A stretch of 64,000 nt of DNA from Rhyacophila brunnea (taxonomy: Eukaryota; Arthropoda; Insecta; Trichoptera; Rhyacophilidae): the NCBI GenBank assembly GCA_022495005.1, contig JAGYXB010000561.1, positions 124,001-188,000 on the forward strand. The letters run 5' to 3'. Shown piece after piece: positions 1 through 9,997 of the stretch; within the stretch, counting starts at the first letter, position 1; each line of letters opens with the position of its first letter. A model generated the notes under the pieces. The model saw nothing but the letters and a program-made list of their open reading frames with translations, ran no database searches and had not been told where the DNA came from. A program made the translations under genes and the position numbers.

Positions 1-376
1 CAACCGCAGACTCCACCTCTTCATTGTTGGCAAATCTTTAACCATCGAATCATTTTTTCATGTTTGGAAACAGAAAATAATCCGAATGGGCTAAATCTGG
101 CAAATAGGGTGCGTGAGAACGCAATTCGAACTTTAACTCATTGATTTTGGCCATCGCGACAACGGATGTGTGAACTGGTGCATTGTCCTGATGGAACAAA
201 ACTTTCTTTTTCGCCAAATGCGGTTGTTTTTTCTTGATTTCTTGATATTACCCCACGCGCATCCCAAAACAACTGACGCCATGATCTTGCCTGCAGATGG
301 AACTGTCTTCGCCTTCTTTGAAGCCGATTCTACTCTTTCAGTCCATTGTTTTAACTTATATTCTCAAATATTTTGA
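1..376 (-). pseudogene. mariner-family transposase fragment (runs off left edge)
   Basis: Read on the minus strand, this is the middle and C-terminal part of a mariner transposase. The stretch QWTERVESASKK leads into SAGKIMASV, then FWDARGVIS in another frame. After an apparent internal deletion comes LFHQDNAPVH, followed by YLPDLAHSDYFLFP. The Asp of HQDN and the Asp of HSD are separated by 34 residues, which is the D34D spacing that defines mariner within the IS630/Tc1/mariner DDE enzymes. The family cuts and pastes DNA at TA sites. This copy is dead: frameshifts, a missing block between the first Asp region and the KKKVLFHQ motif, and stop codons after PNMKK and FDG. The start and both inverted repeats are absent or outside the window. 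The family call is secure from the motif; the subfamily is not determined. Confidence 0.9.
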
Positions 377-622
377 ATTATTCGTTGAACAAAAGAATTA
401 GTTTATTAAATTAGAATATTATTTATAATGTTTTTGTAATATTTGGTAAATCGTGAACACAGTTTGCGAACCCCAAAAAAAACTAATTTGTAAATTATAT
501 TTTGTATGAATAATACATTTTAGCAATGTTTGTTTATAAATTTAGTCGGATTATATAAATATATATTTTTACAATCTATTATATTAGCTTAAATTAACAG
601 GAAAATATTCAACCAATGTGCG

Positions 623-870
623 CCAGCGATTGCCAAGCCGTATCACGTCGGCTTATAAACTCATGGGTATTGTGTTTAAATCCTGGGACTGTCAAAATCA
701 CATGTTGTGTTTTTAATGTGTATTTGGACCAAGAGCAATGACCTAGGTCCTAGAGTAAGTGGCTAACATTCATTTTTCGTAAAAAAAAATCCGTTACGAA
801 AAGTCTTCGTGAGTCCGGACAAGATCCATGTCGAATTGCAGAACCAATTATTTAAAACATGTTAACCAAT
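623..870 (+). mobile_element. SINE family B, copy 1 (tail type X)
   Basis: A tRNA-derived head with a degenerate B box (GTGTTTAAATCC near 673-685) is followed by the conserved body seen in the other B copies: a TGTTGTTTTT-like run, a CCTAGAGTAAGTGGCTAACAT segment and an ATTTTTCGTAAAAA motif. The tail (CCGGACAAGATCCATGTCG) matches the copy at 10871-11055 and differs from the tails at 1335 and 17376. The poly(A) tail and target duplication are not clear. Called by comparison of copies within the window. Confidence 0.6.
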
Positions 871-1334
871 CATCTTTGGAACTGTTGGACTTTTGATTAA
901 CAAATGTTATTGTTCTACATGACTTGGACTACAAATTTACCATTTCAATTAATATTAAATCAATCAATGTTTTGAAAATATGAGCACATCTTCGTCTTAA
1001 ACTGCTCCGTGACACGATTTTGAATTCAAGCCAATTGGGACAGAAACCAAATTTCCTTTCACATGCACTAAATTATTCAATCATTTGAATTACTCGAAGC
1101 AGAATTACCTGATATACATAGTATTATTATATACCTGCGTAATTTTGTATTAAAATAGGTAACCCGTAAATGCAAACTGCCCTCGGGGATTTCATTATGC
1201 TCTACCAGATTTCCAATGTTATGATATTATTATTTCAGATTCGAAGCATATTACATAAATTAGATATGCGGATATTATATATTATAATATTATACTATTC
1301 ATAAAATAGCACAATGTTTTGTTAGTAACCACTA
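871..1334. other. unassigned AT-rich stretch
   Basis: No open frame, motif or repeat shared with the rest of the window was recognised. The sequence is AT-rich with short TATTATAA-type palindromes. Confidence 0.5.
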
Positions 1335-1590
1335 ACAAAGGAGGTTTTAGCCTAGCGGTGATATGGCTGCTTATAATTATGTGAATCCCGCATTCTGGTG
1401 AATTCACGTGTTGTTTTTTAATGTCTGTTTAGAACCAAAGTTTAGACCTAATAGGCTGAGCAATTGACTTACATCCATTTCACGTAAAAACGAAATCTGT
1501 TCATACAACCTCTACTCGTTGGAGACCCATATTAATATGATCCTCTTATGATCAAATAGGTACCTAGTAAGAGCTTTTGAATACCAAATG
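1335..1590 (+). mobile_element. SINE family B, copy 2 (tail type Y)
   Basis: The head carries an A-box-like TTAGCCTAGCGGTGAT at about 1346-1361. The body shows TTGTTTTTTAATG, CTAATAGGCTGAGCAATTG and CATCCATTTCACGTAAAAA, as in the other B copies. The tail (ACAACCTCTACTCGTTGGAG, then CCCATATTAATATGATC) matches the minus-strand copy at 62752-62905, so this is the second tail type. Boundaries are approximate. Confidence 0.6.
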
Positions 1591-1794
1591 GATTTCACGT
1601 GTAAGCACTACTTTTTTAAAAATTATTTGACAATTTTTATTTCCATCCGTAAAAGGTTTTGTTTGGTTAGTACATCTTTTAAAATAAATTGACTCATTCT
1701 AAGATAACGCGTGTTAAAAATCGAATTTTCTACACAACTCCATACACTTTCAGAGGATTATATCCATCTGTCAAAATCTGTTAAGAGCAAATAC

Positions 1795-2126
1795 ATAAGT
1801 GAAACGGCAAATAATTTTCAACAGTAGGTGGGACGAAATTTTTCACTCGTCGCCAGTCGGAGACCGACAGTCGAGGTGTGAGCACGTCAATTTGTTTTGT
1901 GATGGCGAAAAAAACCTATGAAACTTAAAAAACAAAAATTATGTACTTGAAAAAGAAAACATGTCAATGAATATACTATTATTATTACTAATATAACAAT
2001 AACATAACATTAAATGGACGCATGTTGAATTTTTATGAAAAATTATATTTCGTTCGGCTTGCGTCATTTGCACAATCCGCGCATCGGCCTAGTCACGATA
2101 TTTTTAGACCATGCCTCAGCTGAAGT
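1795..2126 (+). mobile_element. dispersed inverted-repeat element, family D, copy 1
   Basis: This stretch matches 56616-56962 in the opposite orientation. Shared blocks are GTGAAACGGCAAATAATTTT at one end, ACATGTCAATGAATATA in the middle, and TTGCACAATCCGCGCATCG with TTTTTAGACC at the other end. In the better copy the two ends read CATCAGT and ACTGATG, so the family has short terminal inverted repeats and looks like a non-autonomous DNA transposon of about 340 bp. No open frame of note. Confidence 0.65.
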
Positions 2127-2635
2127 ATAGCTTTAAGTACATTAAAATAAGCGTAAAATTAAATTTTACATGTGGATTATCAATAATCATATTTATTTTA
2201 TTTTACTGATTTTATGTTTATGTGACTTCGCAAACATTAGATTTTATTTCACTTTGTATTTACATGTTGATTATCAATTATAAATTTCTTCATCTCTTTG
2301 TCTATGTACACTTGCAAATTAATAATCATTACTTCATTTTTATCCATTTAACTATTTTGATCAATGGCCACGCGCTTTTTGACATCCTACAGTGAAAGCG
2401 ACTTCTTCATAAAACAATAAACTAAAGACAAGTTTTAAACGTAATCAAAGATTGTTTATAACATAATAAAAACGATCTTTGCAGAAAAAAAATCACCACC
2501 AACCATTGTTAAAACAGTAACAAGGTGTCCATAAAAATCAGAAAAAAATATTCGTTTTACCCAAATGATGTGAATTATGGAACTACTGAACTATCTATTA
2601 TTACTGAACTAAAAAAATATAATGACTGATTCCGG
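2127..2635. other. unassigned AT-rich stretch
   Basis: I see no gene or recognised repeat here. Confidence 0.5.
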
Positions 2636-2815
2636 TTGATTGATCTTCCCGGTTCTTAACCGATTACGGCGGGTTCACTTGAAACTCTGTAAGCTTGGTT
2701 TAATAGAATCGCACACACGGTTATATGGTGAATCGTATGATGTTTATCAGTTCATCTGGGAGTTTCCACATATGGTGGATGAAAGGGTAGAGCTACTTAA
2801 AAGGGATTATTGAAC
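2636..2815 (+). pseudogene. LINE ORF2 C-terminal fragment (putative)
   Basis: One frame reads RFLTDYGG. After a one-base shift another gives RRVHLKLCKLGLIESHTR, then YGESYDV, FIWEFPHMVDERVELLKR and a stop. The order (a TGHG-like start, L..LGL..S.TC...E, .F.WECP....ER..LL) is that of the Cys/His domain closing ORF2 of Jockey, I and R1-group non-LTR retrotransposons, but the zinc-binding cysteines themselves are mutated or missing. No RT sequence was recognised upstream. This is a short, old relic and the call rests on a pattern match only. Confidence 0.4.
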
Positions 2816-3276
2816 TTTTTGTATAGTTGCGTTGTTATACGGCGATTAAAAAGGACCCTTTTTATCAAAGCTCTACCAAAGTATTAATAATATAAGTCAA
2901 ACGAGGAATCGTCACTTTTCAGTGCATGCTATCTACATCCAGGATAATAGACAGTTTTGAAGGACGAGTCTCGTTTGTTACGCCACGAATTTGCTAGAAG
3001 GGCTTTGACTTCGGAAACTTTAATAAATTATATTTTTATTAGCTGAAATTGCCTTTGTTAATTAAGTTAAAATTATCAACTATTATACGACATACGGCCT
3101 GAACACTGATTTAAAATGTAAGATATTCGCATAGCTACATCATGTTTTACATTTCGTAAAGCAATCAAAGGCGTATATTGGTCGGTATATTGGTATTAGA
3201 TGGTATGCACTCAATGAGATCTTATATTCCTTAGGTGCGAGTGAGCCCAAACTGAACGTAGACTCTACGGTTTTTG

Positions 3277-3733
3277 CAGTGACGTCCCGTGGGGGTAGGC
3301 AGATTGTATTAATTAACATAAAAAGTTTAACAAGGCTGCAATTTTTTTGACGGGTTCGTGATGTCTAGTAAACTTCCGTTGGCCTTCGACGTCCGATGTC
3401 CTTGGTGACACGTGCAGATTTGTCAGCAGTTGACACTAAAGATGCATGCGCCCCCCCCCTCTCTCACAGAGCGTTCCACCTACCGCTCTTGGTCCACGAT
3501 TTTAGTATTACCAAAGTCTAAAAATCCCCACTTTTGGGAAAAAATATTTATAAATTTAATTTTGTATAGTTTTAGTGATAGGTATACATTTTGTTAGTAG
3601 GTACTTAATGTATCCATATACCACATTTCTTAAATATTGGAGTCATGAAAGGATGATTAAAAAATACTGCATAAAAAATAGGGCGGCATTTTGGCGCTGC
3701 CTAGGGGCAGCATTTTGTCTAGGGACGTCATTG
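3277..3733. mobile_element. hAT-like MITE
   Basis: The left end CAGTGACGTCCCGTG and the inverted right end CAATGACGTCCCTAG form a terminal inverted repeat of about 12 bp starting with CA. Flanks read ggtttttg on the left and agttttgt on the right, compatible with a decayed 8 bp target duplication. Both features suit the hAT superfamily. The interior has a C-run at about 3451-3459 and a GGGCGGCATTTTGGCGCTGCC block, but no transposase. Non-autonomous; the superfamily call is an inference. Confidence 0.5.
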
Positions 3734-5935
3734 AGTTTTGTCTGTAAAGGCGTACCTATGTACATGGTGAAATTTTTTTAACCTCATTGGGTTTGATAGT
3801 ACCTATAGATAATTTATTTTATTAAATGTTTATATAATAAATGTTCATTATATGAAGAATAAGTAAATAGAGTATCATGCCGCACCTTGGTACATTCGAT
3901 GCTGCTCCAAGTTCTTTTTGTATTTTCTCGTTTTTTTCTTTCGTATATTCTGTTGAGCGAAGAATTCATTTTTTATTAAAAAAAAATGATTAGTTCTGAA
4001 ATAATATTATTTTTTTGTGATACCTATTGGAATCTTTTGTTTTATATTTATACAATATAATAAAATATATACAGTCGTCTGCAATAAAATGTAACTGAGT
4101 GACTTGAATGCATTTTTATGCTAAATTGATAAAGGTACTTAGGTAGATTAATATTATAAGATATTAAGTATATTTTTTTAATTCTGGGAATTTTCCTAAT
4201 ATAATCTTCTGAATCTGAAGCATTCACTGACTATAGTATCCTTCCCCACCAATATTATGCTGTATGTAGATAATGTTGCTTATTTATTCAGAATGAATGT
4301 TAGTTTATAATAATATTATTATTGCAATTATTTTTAATATGCACGTGAATAAAAACAATCGATATATTGAAAAAACTGATACTTACATGATAATATTATA
4401 AGTCAAAAAATGTTGTAACTCACCAATGCAATGTCATCTAGTAGGTGTAAACAGAATTTCCAGCTTACCTGAAAATAGGAAAATGAAAATGAATAAAGAT
4501 ACTTCTTGCCATCTATAAATCGTGCATTGTACTTTTTGTTTGGTTTGTTTCTTCGCTAAATTTATGTTGAATTTTATATCGATAGATGCCATTTAACGAG
4601 TCGACTCTTGAGTTTGTTGAGTTTTTAAGGGCAAAAGGAGACATTACACAAGCAGAATACCTAACTTATTTTTTAAAATAACATGGTTTTATTATCGAAA
4701 AATAATCTGACCATGATTTAAATATTTGTTCAACGCGTAAACAAGATTAGGTTTTCGCCTTCGAGAAGAAAACGCAGATTACTAAAAGCCACAGTAAGAA
4801 GAAAAAAAAGATATTTTGCCTAACTCATATTCTACATAAATGGAAAATATATTCAGGTTTACGCCATCACAAGCGGCGCACATTTTATCGTAAACGAATC
4901 GGAACTTATTTGAGAAAGAAAGATCACTTCAAAGGTTTTGCGAAAACATTTTTGAGAATGTATTTTAAACTTTGATGTGCTCGTTATGAATGCAAAATAA
5001 GAAAAAAAATAATATCATAATAAGAACAACGTATATTATGCTAAAATACCATTATAATAAAAAAAATATCCTACTATATTATAATATCTAATTATGTGTA
5101 CTTATTTTACGAAACCTATCAACAATTTTTACATACTATTATATGTTTTTTTAATATTTTTGGAACAGCTGATGTTGTTTTTATAGTTTTACGTTTGAAA
5201 AACCATTATATTTCTAGATTTAAAACTTTAAAATATCTTGTCGTTGATTTATAACTATGTTCTTATCTAAGAAAATTCATCAAAAATCCGTATACTACAA
5301 TACTACGTAAGGGAAAAATATATTTGGTATGTTATGTATATATTATATCTTGTGGCCTCAGAACGATAAAGATTCTCGTACTTTTTGAAATATTGGATTT
5401 TGTAAAACTTTTGTTTTTATAAATTGTATTATTTTTTAAAGTCATATAAATATAATACCAAAGGTTGGTAGAAATGCCCATACGAGTTAAATTTTAACAA
5501 CGTTTGGATATTATAAGTCTAAATAAATTAATACCTAAAGTTAAATAAAGATTTGATAAAACTTAAGCCATATACGTATTTAGTTATATTTTAACTAATT
5601 AAATATGTAAGTGGCTGTAGTCGCTATAGTAATTATAAACAGATAGATCCATGTTTATTATATTATTAATTGCTAGACATCGCGACCGTCCCCAATAGAA
5701 TTCTGAAAAATATGTTTGTTGAAAATCGTGAATAATTTAAAGCAGTTGACTGAGTTCTCAGATCATACGCAATACTTTTTGATGCCATATTATGTTGTGT
5801 TTATTACATTTTTATTATACTCCGAGCCATTCAATATTCGATCATATAATTATTTTTTGTTAATTACGTTTTTTTTTTTTAATATATTATTGGTTTTATT
5901 CCGATATGTACATCATATACGACTGACTTGAGACA
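3734..5935. other. unassigned AT-rich stretch
   Basis: About 2.2 kb of AT-rich sequence. Short open frames occur (for example 5716-5931), but their composition is the Phe/Ile/Tyr-rich kind expected by chance in such DNA. No motif was recognised. Confidence 0.5.
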
Positions 5936-5938
5936 TGT

Positions 5939-6166
5939 GAGTCAAATGCTGCCAGTGAAACAGTCGTTCATATGATTTTACCATCATACGTAATGACTGA
6001 TTCAGATGCCATGGCTAAAAACTACGTATCTATCGAGCCAAGGTCTTTCGTGAAGGCTTTGAAGACAGAACCAAGTCAGAGCGTTCTCCGTGAATACTTA
6101 CATTTGATGAGAATTTTTGTTATTTGTGACTCAAATGAGCTGATCAGTAAAAACGAGACAATATGA
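5939..6166 (+). CDS. unrecognised short open reading frame
   Basis: An open frame of about 75 codons reads ESNAASETVVHM, then MTDSDAMAKNYVSIEPRSFV, then KALKTEPSQSVLREYLHLM before ending in ISKNETI and a stop. Its amino-acid mix is balanced, with many Ser, Glu, Asp and Lys, unlike the Phe/Ile/Tyr-rich chance frames around it. This suggests a remnant of a real exon or transposon ORF. No family is recognised. The ATG at 5972 is only one possible start; the frame is already open upstream from 5939. It could still be chance. Confidence 0.25.
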   Translation, partial: ESNAASETVVHMILPSYVMTDSDAMAKNYVSIEPRSFVKALKTEPSQSVLREYLHLMRIFVICDSNELISKNETI

Positions 6167-6639
6167 AATGTAATTGACGTGAAAACTTGTGTTTAAATGT
6201 GTATGACTCATTTCCCATGACTAAAAGTGGACAACCATGCGTGTGATTTACGTTTTCGAAATACTTATATTTTATTACATACTTAAAATCTGCAAGATAA
6301 TTAATTGGGGTACATACTTAATATTAAAATGGATTTACTTTAAAGCATATTGCAAATTGATAATTAATTCACTTGTATACCGGCAGCGTATAGACAACAT
6401 CTTGAGATTTTCAAACAAAAGCATAATCACAGTCACACACGACGGACCACATTGTCAAGACAACAACACTAGAGAAGCAACAGTAGATCTTTAATAATTA
6501 TGTACCAGCGCATTTTCATCAGCTTAGTGATTATAAAAGAGTCTCCAGGGAAGATATATAGGATAAAGGTCTTCATAATATCCTCAGCGATTTAAATTTA
6601 TAAGTACTTAAATAAAATTATTAATCTAAGTGGGTAACA
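6167..6639. other. unassigned AT-rich stretch
   Basis: No support for a gene. A chance-like frame at 6237-6494 was not called. Confidence 0.5.
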
Positions 6640-7260
6640 ATATAACGTAAATTAAAAATTATAGATTACAGGCGTTAATCTAACAGATATATAAAAATAA
6701 TACTCTTTTCTTCTCGATCCTTCCATCATGACTGAGGATTTTAAGTAAAACTCTCCACCCGTAACGGTTCTTTGCTTCTCGTAGACTGTAGAGGGCAGAG
6801 TAAAGTCTACTTCCAGTAAGTCACTCCATCGTGCCAATACTGCCTACGCTATCCTACTGCTTTACCTTCCCTGGACACCATAAAAAACAACCAGTTTTTC
6901 CAGATTATCTAATCCACGCTAATTAATATGTCACTGCTGCAGAATGCTTCGCAGACATATTATAAACAGCATTTTTGTATCAGGTAGACGGTGCTAACAC
7001 CACATTTCAAAAGCATCAATTTTCCTCCCCTTCCTGGCCATTGTAGCTAATGAATCGACACCGTACAAAATATCATCGACAACACTAATATTTTCACAAA
7101 TATAATTTTCGTGGCATTCCAGATTTTTCAATCCTTTCATATAAAGGTAAGCCGTATCATCCAATATTTTGCAATCTGTGTGCACCTTCTTATTCGGCTT
7201 TGCGTCCACCTTTTCCACTATACAAAGTCATCCATTGTTTCTAGATCTAGGAGTGTACTT
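6640..7260 (-). pseudogene. RTE-type LINE reverse transcriptase relic, C-terminal part
   Basis: On the minus strand the frame at 7218-6994 gives YLYMKGLKNLECHENY, ILYGVDSLATMARKGRK and IDAFEMWC. This is the thumb-side signature (LLYGSETW..., R.IDAFEMWCWRRML) of the RTE-like ORFs that are abundant in Lepidoptera. After stops it continues with RGLDNLEKLVV, GVQGR and LARWSDLLEVD. In a shifted frame SRLYSALYSLREAKNRYGWR corresponds to the LH.A.DR..WR end of the same protein, closing with LSHDGRIEKK. Several stops and frameshifts make it non-functional. It matches the end of the protein seen at 7625-7807, with an unrelated repeat (family C) lying between. RTE is the likely clade, judged from motif style only. 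Confidence 0.75.
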
Positions 7261-7279
7261 GCTGCGGGTAGACGGTAGG

Positions 7280-7624
7280 CTCCATGCCCCCCACATCCTG
7301 AAGCGGGCCTCTAGACTAGGATCGTTGGCGGGCGTTGGGTAGCGTTTTCCAAATGGTGTTAGAGGTAAAACTAAGATTGTTCAGTATATTTTACCGATTT
7401 TTTGTGTTTATGAATACATCCATTTGAATTATGGATTTGTCGAGTATCGACACAATTATCAAAAATTGCATCGCACAACCACTACTCAGGAAGTAAAATA
7501 GTTCCGCAGGCGTTTTTTTATTATGAATGTAAATTTGTGATGTGTGTTTATCTCACTTATCTGGTCGACCCTTCACACCGAACCTCCAAGCTTGAACCCT
7601 GACAGACCCCCCCCCATTGTGTGG
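7280..7624. repeat. dispersed repeat family C, copy 1
   Basis: Matches 20530-20830 in the same orientation. Shared stretches include CATGCCCCCCACATCC (CATGGCCCCCACATCC in the other copy), the block AAAATAGTTCCGCAGGCG, and GTGTGTTTATCTCACTTA followed by CTGGTCGACCC. A run of nine C lies at about 7608-7616. The copy interrupts a minus-strand RTE-type relic, so it is either an insertion or a shared transposon 3' region. No coding function was seen. Confidence 0.5.
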
Positions 7625-7807
7625 TTCTTGGTTAGCCAGATCGATAACCATTATCTTGGTATTATTTATATGAACACGATGATCGTATTTGTGACTCTCT
7701 TCCTCTAGCCGGTGTAGCAACTCTGTGAGTTTCCTTTCATCAGCAGCTTTATTAATTATTATTTTTCTACAGTATCTGTGAAATAATTGTAATAATTTAT
7801 TGTACAA
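7625..7807 (-). pseudogene. RTE-type LINE reverse transcriptase relic, palm/thumb part
   Basis: The minus-strand frame reads KAADERKLTELLHRLEEESH, then KYDHRVHINNTKIMVIDLAN. This matches the region after the YADD box in RTE-like reverse transcriptases, where a helix L..LL..LE..S...GL.IN is followed by TKVMVIDR. The expected next segment (V..F.YLGS) is missing because family C sequence follows. It belongs with the C-terminal relic at 6640-7260, in the same order and on the same strand. Not functional. Confidence 0.6.
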
Positions 7808-8329
7808 TGATGGAAAGTTTACACAAGGAAGCCATTGCTATTGACTCCAATATTAGTCTCATGCTGATGATAAAATATTAATGCGGTAAACATGGACAAG
7901 TTTGTTTCATAAAATAATTATTCATCTTGTCTTTGGTTGATCCAGACAAACAAACATTATATGTATATATCTGCGTATATTAATTGTTAAGTTTTGGAAT
8001 ATTCAATAGATCTCATAAATCTTGGCCAATATTTGCCAAAACTTTAATCGTAATGTCATTGTATGCAAATTAACCTTTAGTCGAACGGCCATAGAATTTC
8101 TCCCTTCTAATGAATGGATAGGGCATGTGGCAAGGACAGTGAATCGTTATCGACGAAATTGCCATCACAGCAATGGCGTGCTAAATTAATTATAATCGAT
8201 GGCAATTAATTGTATTGGACTTGACTTGAGCATAATAATATGATTACACACATATATGTACCTGCATATGTGAATTGAACATGCTTCACAATACTGATAG
8301 GGGATCAGTACTGAAAGCATTAATGATTG
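7808..8329. other. unassigned stretch
   Basis: No gene or repeat recognised; the small frame at 8186-8416 overlaps the SINE and is not called. Confidence 0.5.
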
Positions 8330-8342
8330 ACATCTAGGTATT

Positions 8343-8534
8343 TTTTTTTTTTTTAGAATTATTAGTAACCATGTCCTTGCTTTTCGTACAAGGTGGTTGT
8401 TAGTAATTTTGAACAATCACAAACACCCAGGCTTTGAGAAAAACACATAAACGTTTTTGTCATGACCGGGAATCGAACCCAGAACTCTCGGGTGGAAGGC
8501 CAGCGCCTTACCCACTGCACCACGAGAGCCGCCT
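8343..8534 (-). mobile_element. tRNA-derived SINE with target-site duplications
   Basis: A textbook SINE on the minus strand. Its 5' end (at 8534) is tRNA-like, GGCGGCTCTCGTGGTGCAG. The A box TGGTGCAGTGGG lies at 8511-8522 and a perfect B box GGTTCGATTCC at 8469-8479, both internal RNA polymerase III promoter parts. A TTCC in the anticodon region resembles tRNA-Gly(TCC) or tRNA-Glu, but the stem is imperfect. The tail is A-rich (a T run at 8343-8354 on the plus strand). Both sides carry the 13 bp duplication ACATCTAGGTATT (8330-8342 and 8535-8547), intact on both sides, so the insertion is relatively recent. It would depend on LINE machinery for movement. Confidence 0.92.
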
Positions 8535-8564
8535 ACATCTAGGTATTACGAATATTGGCATATT

Positions 8565-8990
8565 TTTACAATGTTTTTCTTAGCTCGTATTCTTATTTGT
8601 CCGGTGGTTCTTTGTCTGGTACAAATCTTGCAATCGATTTTTAACTAACTTCCCGACTAGTTAGACATTTGAAACTTTTAGTATATATCAGAACACGATG
8701 CCAATGCATTTTTTTAATACTTTTTGCCATCTAAGTAGAATTGAATTCATTTTCAGTCAATTCTGTTTTGTATGAAAAGTTATTTCGACACCATCATTGG
8801 TTGCTAGGGGTCTGGGGTCCTAGCAACTAAAGTATTAATATATACGTGCGTTACTATGGAAATCAATATGACATGTCAAGTACAAAATTTTTTTTGATCG
8901 TTTAAGCTAGTCAAGTCAAGTTTATATGGTTCAACAGAAAATTTTAAAACTTTGTAAGTATATAAAAAGTTCTTTTTATCTTGTAATTAT
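8565..8990 (+). mobile_element. repeat family A, copy 1
   Basis: A repeat of about 430 bp that begins TTACAA, then GTTTTTCTTAGCTCGTATTC, and ends AAAAAGTTCTTTTTATCTTG then TAA. The outermost TTACAA and TTGTAA are inverted. Inside lies the palindrome TTGCTAGGGG...CCTAGCAA. A second palindrome, AAAAAGTTCTTTTT, sits near the 3' end. Six copies occur in the window, all on the plus strand. There is no coding capacity and no poly(A). It could be a MITE or a Helitron/Helentron-type non-autonomous element; the class is not settled. Confidence 0.8.
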
Positions 8991-9209
8991 TTATTATATA
9001 GATCAAGGCCGTCTATTGTCAGACCGCGGCACTGAATTGTAAGTTCCGATGGTACCACCCTATATGAAGTAAATATAGATTTTCTTCTGCATATTTCGTT
9101 AATATTTGTTTTCATATTAAACAATCATCATTTTCTACAAATATTAAAGTTAATAGCCCACAAAACCATTATATATATGCCCTACAAGACACCTAGTCTT
9201 AATTGAACA

Positions 9210-9330
9210 TAACCCTACTTTATGACAGGGAATGACTCAAGAGCAGATACCCAAGACCCAGGTCGCTATGCACTTAGGCGTGCTCTGGCAAGTTCTACAG
9301 GCAGTCGTATTACCTGTCTATAATGAGCCT
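9210..9330 (+). repeat. dispersed repeat family E, copy 1
   Basis: The stretch AAGAGCAGATACCCAAGACC and the following TGCACTTAGGCGTGCTCTGG correspond to 37885-37970 (AAGAGCAGATACTCAAGACT, GCACTCAAGTGTGTTTTGAC), with substitutions. Probably a fragment of an old transposon; the class is unknown. Confidence 0.4.
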
Positions 9331-9997
9331 TGCAAGGCTATTCTAAATAGGTAATAAATTCCGTGTTATTTCGGATCAAAACCAAATATCACTCGGAGAA
9401 TTTTATTTTCGTATAGAAGGCGGTTATTTACAATAATAATTGTTAACACATAAAACTGCATTTGGAATCAAGTATGACGTGTTAAACATATTATTATTTT
9501 GGAGTACTACTCAATAACATTTGATAGCTGATCGGTCGTGTTAAATAACATCACGTCTGACAGTTAACTTCCCGGGATAATTAACTGTCTGAATATGACA
9601 TAATTACATTTATCACTTATTAAATTTCATTGATTTTTAGTTAAGTGATATGCTAGAATAGCTATATTAATATGGATAACGTATCAGTCAGGGGTAGATT
9701 TACATTTAAAAATTCCTAGTAACAAAGCTACCCAAAAACGTGATAGTACATAATAAGTATTTAAAAACTCATCCAGGCAAAATGTTCATAATTTTATACA
9801 TAAAAATATTAAGTGGTTATATATTAAATTAACTATCCACTAAAATCTCGTAAAAAATAACATTATTCGTAAGTACCTATCGAAAGACCGTACTGATGTC
9901 CTGATTAAGTTAATGATGCAAGCAATAATTAAAAAACCCACACCACCCATATTGTGATGTTTTTAGGTTGAAGTCCCAATCGGTGCAAACATTTCCT
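9331..9997. other. unassigned AT-rich stretch
   Basis: No gene or known repeat seen. Confidence 0.5.

Noticed and set aside
3449..3460. Poly-C runs at 3451, 7608 and 40643 as signals
   Set aside because: Short homopolymers of 8-10 C with no consistent context; most likely slippage or sequencing-prone sites.
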